From NCBI GenBank assembly GCA_963556695.1, contig CAUWAG010000010.1, positions 3,472,001-3,536,000 on the forward strand: a stretch of DNA of 64,000 nt, read 5' to 3'. Of the stretch, positions 33,629 to 43,138 are shown one piece after another; within the stretch, counting starts at the first letter, position 1; every line of letters starts with the position of its first letter. Source of the DNA: Anthostomella pinea. Its lineage: Eukaryota; Ascomycota; Sordariomycetes; Xylariales; Xylariaceae. A program made the position numbers and the translations under genes. Under the pieces are notes generated by a model. That model saw nothing but the letters and a program-made list of their open reading frames with translations. It was not told the DNA's origin and did no database searches.

Positions 33629-35254
33629 ATGGCTTCCCGCACATTCATATACGCTCTCACCCTCCTTACATCATGTACAACTGCCCTACAGGTCACGCCG
33701 AACTCTCCTTGCGCCTCCTTCTGTGTCGACTCAGATGATCTAGACTTCTCCGATCCGAACTCATCTACAACAACGAACAAGGACATCACATGCTACGACT
33801 CGAAATACTCAAGCTCGCCTGCAGGCCAGAAGTTTCAAAGTTGTATCACCTGTCTTCAGGAGAGCACATTCTCTCAAGGCAGTGAGAATGATCAGCTCTG
33901 GTTCTTGTGTAAGCTCCGCATCTGACCTATTGAACAACAAACTCTGACAGCTCGCCAGATAATCTGAAATATACGTTCGATTACTGTGTCTTCGGGTATC
34001 CAAATGCCACCGACATTGCTTCCACACCCTGTTCGACATCAACAGCCTGCGGTGATCTAGAGGCCGCTTTGACTGACGGCCAACTCAATGCGAACACCCA
34101 GGACTATGCCTACTGCGCTGTTGATGGCGGAGCCATGACCGGCCCGGTGGTCTCCAAGTGTCTGTCGTGTGTATCCGCATCTGACGACCAGGAGTTCCTG
34201 GCCAACTGTGAGGCGGCCATCATCCCGAACGGTGTTTCAGTCACTAACCAATCCCGTAGATCTTATCGCCCTAGAAACAGGGTGTAAGCAGCAGCCTCCA
34301 GCTGGAACGGTAGTCGGGCTGAATGATACCGTCTTCTCCCTCACTACGATTAGTGCTATTGACCCTAACTCGGAGACGGCTTCTGGACATCATGGATCCA
34401 CATTGTCTACGCCGCAAGTTGTGGGTATTGTCGTCGGTGCCATTGTTACCGTCCTCGCCATAGCAGGCATTTGGTTTGTCTGCGGCCGGAAACGGCGCAA
34501 CCGACGCCTTCGACTGGAGGGCACAAACTCTCGACGTAGTCACCACCGTCCCGCATCTTCACTCTCCTTCCGCTGCCAGACGCATCTATCGCCACGATCT
34601 CCAGCATTCTTCCCGAACCCATCCGACTCAACCATCGAAGAGGAGAAGAAGGTCTACACCACCACAAACCCCGCTCTCGGGTCTCACCCGGTATCACCGG
34701 AATCTCCAATGTCGAGAAGCTCTATGTGGCAATCACAACTCTCTACCTCCGGCTTCAAATCCTACTCCAGAGCAGAAAACATGTCCCTCTCACTCCACAA
34801 CATCACCACGACCGGCCCCGCAGTGCCAAGCAACGTGCACTATTCGACCTCCCCCAAGGCAGCCCGCTTCTCGCCCATTGACGAAACACCCGCCAGCACA
34901 ACTAGCACGTGGAGCACCTCGCAGCTGCTACCTCTCAAGCCCTACAACCCAGCCGAGTACGGCGTCTCGTCGCCGCACCTCGGCAGTGGCAGTGCAGCCG
35001 ATGTCTCCACCTATACAAGTCCCATCTCTGGCTCGACGGCTAGTCCCCTGTTGAGCCGAGTGTGGGACCAGAGGGCGCCGACGTGGGAGCTGCCGCCGCG
35101 CGGTTCGAGCTATACGCGGCCGATCGTGACAAGTGCGTTTGAGGGGCCCGGCGCTGCGGGTGCGGGCAAGGGGAAGAGGGTCAGTAATACGGGGAGCCCT
35201 GTTGAGTCGAAGCAGATCAATACGAGCTTTGCGGGGCCGCCTACTCGGCGGTAG
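33629..35254 (+). CDS. Cys-rich single-pass membrane protein, paralogue 1 (507 aa)
   Basis: Exons 33629-33908, 33959-34207 and 34260-35254 join in phase (508 codons). A signal peptide (MASRTFIYALTLLTSCTTA) precedes an ectodomain of about 200 residues. Its conserved cysteine spacing (PCASFCVDS, CVFGYPNAT, YCAVDGG, CLSCV) is shared with the genes at 45.8 and 56.1 kb. A transmembrane span (VVGIVVGAIVTVLAIAGIWF) and a basic stop-transfer patch (GRKRRNRRLR) follow. A long Ser/Pro-rich cytoplasmic tail ends the protein. Exon 2 is 249 nt, the same length as in paralogue 2, and both introns are phase 1. Such proteins are usually annotated only as fungal LPXTG-domain-like; no motif proves a function. 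A surface sensor or adhesin role is a guess. The start is chosen because the signal peptide begins there. Confidence 0.88.
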
Positions 35255-36004
35255 AATGAATGGGCTACTGGGTCCTGTATGAGTACGTGTCTGTGCCCGG
35301 AAGCTTGGGTGTGGTGTAGCGAACCTGGCTGTGTGACAATGGTGGGCTGTTGCCAGCGTTACGCGGCTCAGAGGCCCGGTTGGGTATGGGTAGTGTACCA
35401 GAGGAATCAAGTAGAACGATGTCGGTGCGGTGATGCGTCGAGGCTAATGAGTCAGATTTTGAAGAATAATGTCAAAATGTGCTCCTAGTGAAGACAGAAG
35501 GTCTACTTCACTGCTGCGACCAATGGCGCTTACCTTCCTTTCAGTGTACGTGAGTGTTGAGTCAGCACACCTCCTAAGGTAGCCACGACACAAGAGTTAT
35601 GCTGACAGCAGGTACCCAACTAGACTCTGCCATATGCAAATCGCATGTTCACAGGTATTAGGCGACCTGTGGTGTCCGGGTGCCTATTCACAGGAAGCTA
35701 GCAAGGCTTTCCTGGGGCTACAGCCCAAGCGAAGGTAACGTAAGCAAGAAAATAAGCCGAGGGCAGAGCAGAAGAAGCCGGAACAGGTAGATCCCAAGAA
35801 GAATGATTTCCTTTGCCAAAAAAAATATCTGGTTTCTCAACCTCTAAGGTCCGCCGAGGGTTACTATCTATCCATGGCCAGCCGACGCCAGCGTCATCCA
35901 CACCATTTCCTGATCAACAACAATAACCCTCAACTCCCACGAATAAAGCCAACCCAGGGAGCGGTCCAGCCGCAGCGCTCATCCACGCATTCCCTCCTCT
36001 CTCA
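35255..36004. other. Intergenic between convergent genes
   Basis: No feature recognised. Confidence 0.4.
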
Positions 36005-36672
36005 CTATCGCCAGGAACCCTGCACCGCCTGTTCGCCGCCTCCCTGATCCTTCAGGTCCACCTCGCGATTGTTGCCACCCTCCCACTCCGGGTCCTGCCC
36101 CGGAGCGACCTTGACGAGTTTGTACTCGAACTTGGTGCCCACTTTTATGGGCTTCCTCGCCAGCTGCCACAGGTGGTTGCCGTCGCTGTAGGTCGAGTGG
36201 GCCGACATGGCGGGGGCGTTGTCGACGTTCCAGGACCCCAGCTCGGGACATGAGCCTACGATCTTGACGGTTTGGCCGTAGTAGGTCGTGACGGTGGCGT
36301 TGAGGGTGACGTTGATGTTGTCGCTGACGGGGACGGGTTTCCTGGCAGGGCGGTGTTGCTGATAGGGGCCCTGTACTCTACCGGGGCCGGCTGGGCGGCA
36401 AGGTGAGGGGTGGGGTTTGCCATGTTGCTGATGACGGAGGGGGGGCCCGAGTCGCGGTTCCCGTATCATTCAGATATCATGGACACAACCGGAGACTGGG
36501 CTTGAGGTTGACCGTTGCCGAAGTGCTGTTGATGGCTGTTGTACTGTTGAGGACCGGGCTGCTGTTGATGGCCGGTAGACCGCGGTAGCATCGGAGGATG
36601 GCCATGAGGTTGTTCGGACATCTGACCCCACTCAGTCAGAGTCGTCTGGTATAAAAACGGTGCTTGGCTCAT
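36005..36672 (-). CDS. CBM20 starch-binding protein without signal peptide
   Basis: Exon 1 (36672-36487) encodes a Gln/Pro/His-rich leader. Exon 2 (36427-36005) encodes a second Pro-rich stretch, then a complete CBM20 starch-binding module: VTLNATVTTYYGQTVKIVGS, CPELGSWNVDNAPAMSA, LWQLARKPIKVGTKFEYKLV and EWEGGNNREVDL. The module ends QGSWR as in the C-terminus of glucoamylases. The join through a 59-nt intron (GTGTCC...ATCAG) is in phase and gives 202 residues, but the donor is weak. CBM20 binds starch or glycogen. There is no catalytic domain and no signal peptide, so an intracellular glycogen-related role, or an orphaned module from a larger gene, is possible. Confidence 0.7.
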
Positions 36673-37379
36673 TCTGGTGCTAGGCTGGGCTACTCTACCG
36701 GTTCTGACTCAGCAGCTGAAGGTTCGCCTCTTGATGTATGTCCTTGGTCGTTATCATCGGGGCAAATAAAGCACGAGCACAGTGCCATATGAAGTTGGTG
36801 AAGTCGAGTCGAAAGCGCTTGGTGCTCCTGAAGTTGCCGAGTGTCTGTGGAAGTTGTAGAGTGTCTGTGGAGATCATGAAGCAAGATCTTTTTCACGCGG
36901 ACGGGGTAGGTTCCTTTATAGACTGTCGGTGCGCAGAAGGAGGGCATTCCTTGAGCACTAGTACAGTCATAATTGAATGAAGTTGAAGTTGAAACCGAGA
37001 GTGCTACCATTTACCGGCCCCCATGGAGGCTAGAAAGCCACCCTCTGGGTCATACAAGGGAATGCTGCCAGATCTTCACCGGCGGTGATACATAGGCAAT
37101 TATGATAAATTTTCGGCGGCTTACATGCGGCTCTCCACGATACTCAGTTACATCTATCTGCCAAAATATTAGGTGAGCCACTCGTTGGCCCGTTGAGTCG
37201 CTCGTGATCCTACCATGACGCTTTTTCGTTGTTGAACGATGGATGCGTATCCGCCGAGCATACTCCCTTGTAGCCATATCAGATTTTTGTCAAGTTTCCA
37301 ATTCTGGACTGACCTGCTTGAACATCCCCGAGTGCTTGCGCTGAGAATGACTTTGCATTCTGAGAAGCTCGCTCGCCAT
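36673..37379. other. Intergenic, no feature seen
   Basis: Upstream region of the CBM20 gene, ending at the second solo LTR. Confidence 0.35.
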
Positions 37380-37539
37380 TGTGACAATCAGGCCTGCAGC
37401 TGCGCTGGTCAGGGCTGATAGGATGAAATATCTAGACTCAACGATATCTAAGGAAAAAGAGGCAAGGTCGGAAGAAAGAGGGGAAGCTAGGGGTATATAT
37501 GTACATAAATATGTGGAGGTATTATGTAATACCGTAACA
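37380..37539. mobile_element. Solo LTR, 160 bp, copy 2
   Basis: Same TGTGAC...GTAACA element as at 25.3 kb, in the same orientation, and 158 of 160 positions agree by eye. It is flanked by a different perfect 5-bp duplication (GCCAT at 37375-37379 and 37540-37544), proving independent insertion. It lies about 0.9 kb from the kexin-repeat peptide locus. Confidence 0.88.
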
Positions 37540-38023
37540 GCCATTCAAGCTTGCGATGCAAGAATGACAGTGTCTAAGTGGCAAGTGAAGTGTCTTATCA
37601 TTCCCCTGATACATTTACTACTAAGGAAGCGGAAGCGAAAACTGCACGATTGGTCATTACCCCAGCTGGGGTGAATGTTCCCGGCCCCTGGCCTGGCACT
37701 GACGTGGGAGGGGTCATGTGAGCTTTTTGAACCGCATCTACGGTGAATTCTTCTTTGGATGACCAAGGCACAGACGAGTTGAGGGTTGTGGTAATCCTCA
37801 AGTGTTGTTTTCCACCATTCTCTTGGTTCATTAACTGTGCTGCGCCATAGTCGGGCTCTCGACCGGGCTCAACGGCCAAAGTAAACAGTGACAAGAGCCT
37901 ACTGTACGGCTTTGAGCAACCAACGCTGTACAATCACAGCGTATAACGGTGGTGGCTTCCATGCGGCATGCGATGGTTAACAAGGTTGGTTACTAAGACA
38001 TCTGTTTCTCAGGCTATAATCAT

Positions 38024-38063
38024 CTTGACTCTAGATGCGCGCTGCCACCCACCGCCTTGCTAT
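38024..38063 (+). repeat. 40-bp direct repeat flanking the peptide locus, left copy
   Basis: Begins CTTGACTCTAGATG. A matching copy begins CTTGACTGTAGATG at 40144-40183, with 34 of 40 positions identical by eye. The pair brackets the precursor and UstYa genes. It could be coincidental dispersed-repeat debris. Confidence 0.4.
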
Positions 38064-38425
38064 AATCACTTACGTTGAGACCCATCTGGCTAGCTGACAA
38101 GTAGGCGGCTCATCGACACCATTCTTTTCTACCTTGCCTTTACTTGGCTTCTACATTGCTCGAGCTCAGCATCACAGCCTGACAAAGCCATGACAAACAT
38201 CGTGAAAATGATATTCATGCTGTAAGCTGTCCCGTTGAATTCAGAGTACCTAGTTGTGTTGTTGAATGACTACCTAGGTATGTAGTCTCCCGGTCTTGAG
38301 CCGCGTCGGCCACTACCTATTGAACCCTGCTGCAGGCTGCAGCGCACTGCCACCCCCTTTGGTGGCGCAACGGCATACAAGCGCTCCCTAGGTGGCTAGA
38401 CCCTCGGTGGGTTCCTCACCGTCAT

Positions 38426-38482
38426 CTAAGCGCGAGTCCCAGCGGCTTGCTGGTCGACCTCGGTCTTGTACGGCTTCGCCTT
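38426..38482 (-). pseudogene. Out-of-frame third repeat of the peptide precursor
   Basis: Directly after the precursor's stop codon, another reading frame encodes a third copy of the repeat (DKAKPYKTEVDQQAAG) and then stops. The offset is one frame relative to the two upstream repeats, so the precursor was probably longer before a small indel. Confidence 0.65.
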
Positions 38483-38782
38483 ATCGGGCGCGGATGTCGT
38501 CGCGCTTGGCCGCTGCGTGCTGGTCGACCTCGTCCTTGTATGGCTTCTGCGCGTCGGGTGCGTCGATGAGAGTGTCGTCACGCTTGACCGCAGCCTGCTG
38601 GTCGACTTCAGTCTTGTACGGCTTCGCCTTATAGGGCGCGTCAAGGATGACCTGTCGATGATGAGCTCGTCACGATCTCCAGAAGGCGCTGTTCATCTTC
38701 TTACATCACCTGGAAGCGGGACCGCAAGGCCAACGACGAAGAAAGCCGCGAGGGCGACGAGGAGGTGTTGAGTGGGCTTCAT
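38481..38782 (-). CDS. Kexin-processed repeat peptide precursor (candidate RiPP)
   Basis: Exon 1 (38782-38705) encodes 26 residues: a signal peptide MKPTQHLLVALAAFFVVGLA and the start of the leader. A 53-nt intron (GTAAGA...GACAG) joins in phase zero to exon 2 (38651-38481). The 82-residue product carries two repeats of about 26 residues. Each contains KPYK and EVDQ with AA, and each is closed by Lys-Arg followed by Asp-Asp. KR is the Kex2 cleavage site of the Golgi. The layout (signal peptide, near-identical units, KR separators, one tyrosine-containing core per unit) matches precursors of dikaritin-type fungal RiPPs. The neighbouring UstYa-family gene supports this reading. Alpha-pheromone is unlikely because no Trp/Cys core is present. 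A third repeat follows out of frame. The product structure is unknown. Confidence 0.72.
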
Positions 38783-38861
38783 GTTGATTCACTCGATCAC
38801 TGCGGCTGGCGAAATTGTGTGATAACTGAGGGGAGCTGGGCTACCGGAGGAGAAGGAGTAC

Positions 38862-38868
38862 TATATAT
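38862..38868 (-). promoter_or_regulatory. TATA-like box of the peptide precursor gene
   Basis: TATATAG on the minus strand lies 80 bp upstream of the precursor ATG. It sits in the 455-bp divergent spacer shared with the UstYa gene, which could allow co-regulation. Confidence 0.45.
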
Positions 38869-39237
38869 CCCTCACCTGGGCTGGGCATGCTGTGATGTGC
38901 GACTGACAGTCCGGGAAGAGCGGAACACATCCTCTAGCCCATGCAACGTTGCTTCTGGCATTGCTTCATTAGGTATGCGCGTGACTGCTCTGATCGATGA
39001 TGTTGAAGACGTCGTATTGCAGAGTTTCCCGTTCCATGACCGTTCATCATGCAGGCAGTTACCTTTTGAGCAGCGTCCCGAAGTTGCGGTGTGCTTATGC
39101 TCTCAGATCATATAGCCGAAGGCAATATACAAAATGATGTTTTATTGGCATGCTCGGAAACGGTGGCACCATTCATACAAAGACTGTGATGTCCGTAGGA
39201 CTCGAGTCTTTGTCACGGCACTAGAAGCCAGCAGCCC

Positions 39238-39921
39238 ATGACGTACTCGGACGTTCGCTTCAATGGATCGCTCTTTGCATCGGACATCTACCGGCTACCT
39301 CCAAGTCCGGAGGTCGACCAGAAATGGCTTGACCTAGGGTTGAACCGTCAGTCCTCCTTGCCCTGCCTCCCGTATCAATAGCTGAGCCGTCGCTGATGTG
39401 TTCAAGTCCGACCTCATATCATTCCTGCAGCACGTGCCGAGAAGGCCGGACTCATGCCGAACCAGGCCAAGCGCCTGGATTCCCAAGGAGGCGGCTACTT
39501 TGTCGAGGTTGAGGCCATCCATCATCTTCACTGCTTGGTACGGAAACCCCTTTCACATTCTTCGTGTCGGATCTGACCACATCATGACCAGAACGTCCTA
39601 CGCCAGAACGTCTGGTTCAACGCAGAATACTATCGCGAACGCAAGATCGGGGTCTGGGCTAACTTCGAGCCCGTTGTACGGCTGCACGTTGGTCACTGTA
39701 TCAACACTCTCCGTCAGCAGCTCATGTGCACGGCCGACACGGGTCTATTTGGACAGATGTTGGTGAATTCGACGGCGCTGAGGACCTTTGCGGACTTTAG
39801 CACGCACAACAAGTGCAAGGACTTTGACCGCGTCCGAACATGGGCAGTTGAGCATCAGTCGCGGGAGGGGGATGTCGCGGCGTATCCGGAGGGAGATCTT
39901 GTCATTGACAGATATCCTTAG
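39238..39921 (+). CDS. UstYa-family (DUF3328) oxidase, 5' end uncertain
   Basis: Exons 39238-39346, 39431-39537 and 39592-39921 join in phase (181 residues from the first usable Met). The core of a UstYa/DUF3328 protein is complete: PPSPEVDQKW, a GGGYFVEVEAIHHLHCLN motif (HHLHC, residues 67-71), the second motif HVGHC (104-108), and INTLRQQLMCTADTG. A typical NKCKDFDRVRTWAVEHQ end follows. The paired HxxHC motifs are the family signature; UstYa proteins cyclise ustiloxin-type peptides through oxidative tyrosine chemistry. Most members have an N-terminal membrane anchor. I found none upstream, so a first exon is missing from my model or from the gene. It lies divergent to the KR-repeat precursor, 455 bp away. 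Confidence 0.8.
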
Positions 39922-40143
39922 GAATGGATTGCGACAATTTCCCCTTCTTCTGTTGGCATCAAATACTGCCTAGCTTGAGAAATATGAAGAGTCGGTCCAT
40001 TGCTGGTCGTCATTTGGTACCTGTATGTAGTCTATGTTATGAGCACGCGTCCCAAGCACCAAGGACCACATCTCAATACAAATGAAATTGAGAGAAACCA
40101 AGGGAGTATTGCTAAGCAAGAGCCGACAGGCCATGCCACTAAA

Positions 40144-40183
40144 CTTGACTGTAGATGAGCACTGCCACCAACCGCCCTGTTAT
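40144..40183 (+). repeat. 40-bp direct repeat flanking the peptide locus, right copy
   Basis: Partner of the repeat at 38024-38063; see that entry. Confidence 0.4.
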
Positions 40184-40560
40184 GGACGCGGCGCTTGCGG
40201 GTCTTCTATACCTGTAGTTCTATTCTTCCCGCTCCCATCCCTTTCGAACTCCGTGCCTCTTACCCCCGTGCCCCGTTTCAAAATATTTCAAGATTCGACA
40301 TGCCCGTAGGATTGGCGTTTCGGTCGACCGTCGAGGTCCATGGACCGCGCTCGATTGAACGCATGTTGGGGAGACTGCCCATCATCGAAGCTGGCCATCG
40401 GTCTTGGGCCCATCGAAACGCTATTAAAGTTGAAGCCCCCTTCGAATTTCTGGTCTGTTCAGATCATCCCTCGCACAGATACAAACCCGAACCATCACTG
40501 GATTATCCTCGCGCTCTTGTACCAACCGATTCAAGTCATTCTCAAGTCCAACACACAAAA

Positions 40561-40796
40561 ATGCGCCTCTTCATTGCCGTCACCTTCTCCGCCCTGGCCA
40601 TTGCAGCCAGCGCTGCAGCCGTTAGCCCTGCTCCCGCTCAGGCACCGACCCCAGTACGAAGGCACGAGTTGGATGCTGAAGAAATGCCACGATCCAGAAC
40701 CACCTGAGCGACTGCGTTGCGGATGCCGGAGACAATTGGGATGATGTCGTAGACTGCTACGATGATGCCAAGAAGGAGGAGTCAGACAAGGAGTGA
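40561..40796 (+). CDS. Candidate small acidic secreted peptide (63 aa)
   Basis: The ATG at 40561 opens a strong signal peptide (MRLFIAVTFSALAIAASAAA) and a short Pro/Ala linker. A 44-nt candidate intron (40654-40697, GTACGA...TCCAG) joins in phase zero to an exon ending at 40796. The mature part has two cysteines, each in an Asp-Cys context, and a charged tail rich in Lys and Glu. Unspliced, the frame instead ends at 40707 with no cysteine. The intron is short for a fungus, so the model is tentative. Closeness to the UstYa gene (640 bp, same strand) may be chance. Confidence 0.4.
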
Positions 40797-43138
40797 ACGC
40801 CTTAACGTGCAGGGAAGGTGGGGAGGGGCGAGGGGGCGCTTGTGATGGAATTGTCACGCTGAAACACAACTTCGCGGTTCCTGGAGGGACGCTGCCAACC
40901 AGCAGCTAGACTCGGCTTGGGAAATCTTGACCATAGTGGACCTCGGCGAATACCTGGTTCCCTTGCCTGCGCATAAAGCTGGTGGAGTGACACTGGCGTT
41001 ATGGCAGCAAGTCTCGAGACAGTATTTTCGTGAGCCAGTGGACAAAGGGTATTGCGCTGGGGCAGGGCAGGGCAGGGCTCCAGACATCTCGTTTAGAATC
41101 CTGTTAGGTACACGCAGACATATACACACCCAATATACACTCGTTCTAGTCTTGCGATACTTCCTTTCATCTTCTTTTCGTGCCTCTCTATCAGGCTTCG
41201 GCCCGACTGGTTGTTGTTGTGATGGGCTGCCCCGTCCAACGGCCCCAACGCAGTATTGACTCGGGGATTACTGGAAGTGTACAAAGAAAATACCCCATAT
41301 ACACCTTGTGTGACAGCATTGGCCGGTTTGACATCTGGATGCTGAGCTACTACTGCTGCTAGGGAGAGGTCGAATTGCGACGGGCACGTAACCACACGCA
41401 TGATAGCATCTTGCACACCGATGGCGTGAAGTCATCACTGTGCCGTATATGATTGTACCATTAGCTAGGATGTACGTGGTGTACTAACACCGGCAGTTTT
41501 CTCTCCGTGGAAGCATACCGTGTGTGTTAGCAAGGGAAACGTACGTGATCTTTCTCTCGTTACGCCGTGGGTGATAGTGCCCGCGCGCGGGGATATGTCC
41601 TAAGTTATACCTAGTTATAATAAGGGGTCTCTAGTGGTACATATCTTTTGACTGGAGTACACGATGGCTCGTGTGAACGGATAGGAAATCTATGACTTAT
41701 AGCGAAAGGAAAATGAGCTAAAGTACGGAGGATATGCGGCTGAAGGAACGAACTACCAGTAGGTTAGTTTAAGTTAGGTACGACGATAAGGAAAAGAGGA
41801 AGCGTGCGGGTATATTGCGGCAGGTGCTAAGGTGGTGAGGTGCGAGGCTTGTTTGGGGGCATGTAACGTGTACGGAGCTGGTGACTACCGAGGTATGTGG
41901 TGGTCCTTCGAAAAGGAAGCGACGATAGATGTGTTTTGTGTAAGGTTGAAAAGGGGGAAGGAACGTGTGAGGCCCGTGCTGTGCGCGCTTCAGAAGCAAA
42001 TTTTCCATCTGGTCTCTCCTTTCAGCTCACCAAGACCACTACAAAGTGTGAAAAAGAGCAACGATCACTAGATCTGAATCGTCGAGGAGCTACCCAGCAC
42101 CGATTCTTCGAGAGCGATCATCAGACTGCACATCTTCGATAGAGGTACCGGAGCGAGGCTCGGTGGATGCAATTTCGGCTCGAGCACCACGGGCCGGGCC
42201 GTCTGTGGATGAACAGACGCGAACGCGAACCCATGTAAAGAAAAAGAAAAAGAACCATCGGATCAAAATCTCGACGACGATATCAACACTCAGTAGTCCT
42301 CCTCTCCAATTCACCCATCCATCATAATCATGTCGACATCGAGAAAGGTACAGTAGCCACCAAACCCACCCCATAATCGAAGACACCCGTCATAGTAGCC
42401 CAGCTCTCCAACGCCGTCGCCGGCAAGATCTTCGGCGTGAGCAAGGTGAAGGGGGGAAACAGATTCGCCACCATCCACGTCGCCGCCATGGTAGTGATCC
42501 TGTACCTCGAGGCGAAGAAGGCGCAGGCCGGGGTCACCGTATGAACGAACAACGAGGGTTGTTCTCTTCGGGCACTGCCCCTGGCATGCTGCTACAGCTT
42601 CAAGACGGCTTGTCGTCCAATGTCTTGACATATGCCTAATGGGTGGTGGTAAGCGTACTGAGATGTTTGCACGCCAGAAGAGATGAAGGAGACCCAGGGA
42701 ATTTAGTGGCTGCGATTCACTTTGTCTTATATAAACTCTACCATGCCATCGGGTGAAGAGAAAACTAGTCTCAGCCTCAAGCATCATCACAAGACTGTCC
42801 TCACTTTGCACATGTCACTCTACAATATACACCGAGATGATCTTTCATGTTACATATCACTCTACAATATACACCGAGATGATCTTTCATGTTGTCGCTC
42901 AATTTCGTGACGTGTCCTGGTATCTACCTGGTTCGGTCCATTCAATTCAAGCGTTTCATCCTGCACATAAGGCACATTATAGCCGGTAAAGCAAAAAGCC
43001 TGGACGCCGTTTTCCAGATCCTTCAACTGTATGATACAGTAAGAACGCCATAAGAATTGGGAAATCGAGATGCGAACAATCAGATGCTCAGGATGGTATC
43101 CGCCGTGCCCAGTCGAAAAGATTATCCAGATGATTCCT
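40797..43138. other. Intergenic, 2.3 kb
   Basis: A possible small membrane protein exists near 42330-42543 (frame with ATIHVAAMVVILYLEAKK), but its first exon does not join in phase, so it is not called. A 42-bp tandem duplication lies at 42815-42893. No other feature is supported. Confidence 0.4.
42815..42893. repeat. 42-bp tandem duplication
   Basis: Two units starting TCACTCTACAATATACACCG at 42815 and 42857, matching over the readable length. Confidence 0.85.

Noticed and set aside
38481..38782. Alpha-pheromone (mating factor) precursor
   Set aside because: Signal peptide and KR repeats fit, but filamentous ascomycete alpha-pheromones have a Trp/Cys/Gly-Gln-Pro core, which is absent; the UstYa neighbour favours a RiPP.
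42330..42543. Small single-span membrane protein with a short first exon
   Set aside because: The second frame is open and hydrophobic, but the only donor (GTACAG) and the acceptors at 42395 or 42398 do not join it in phase.
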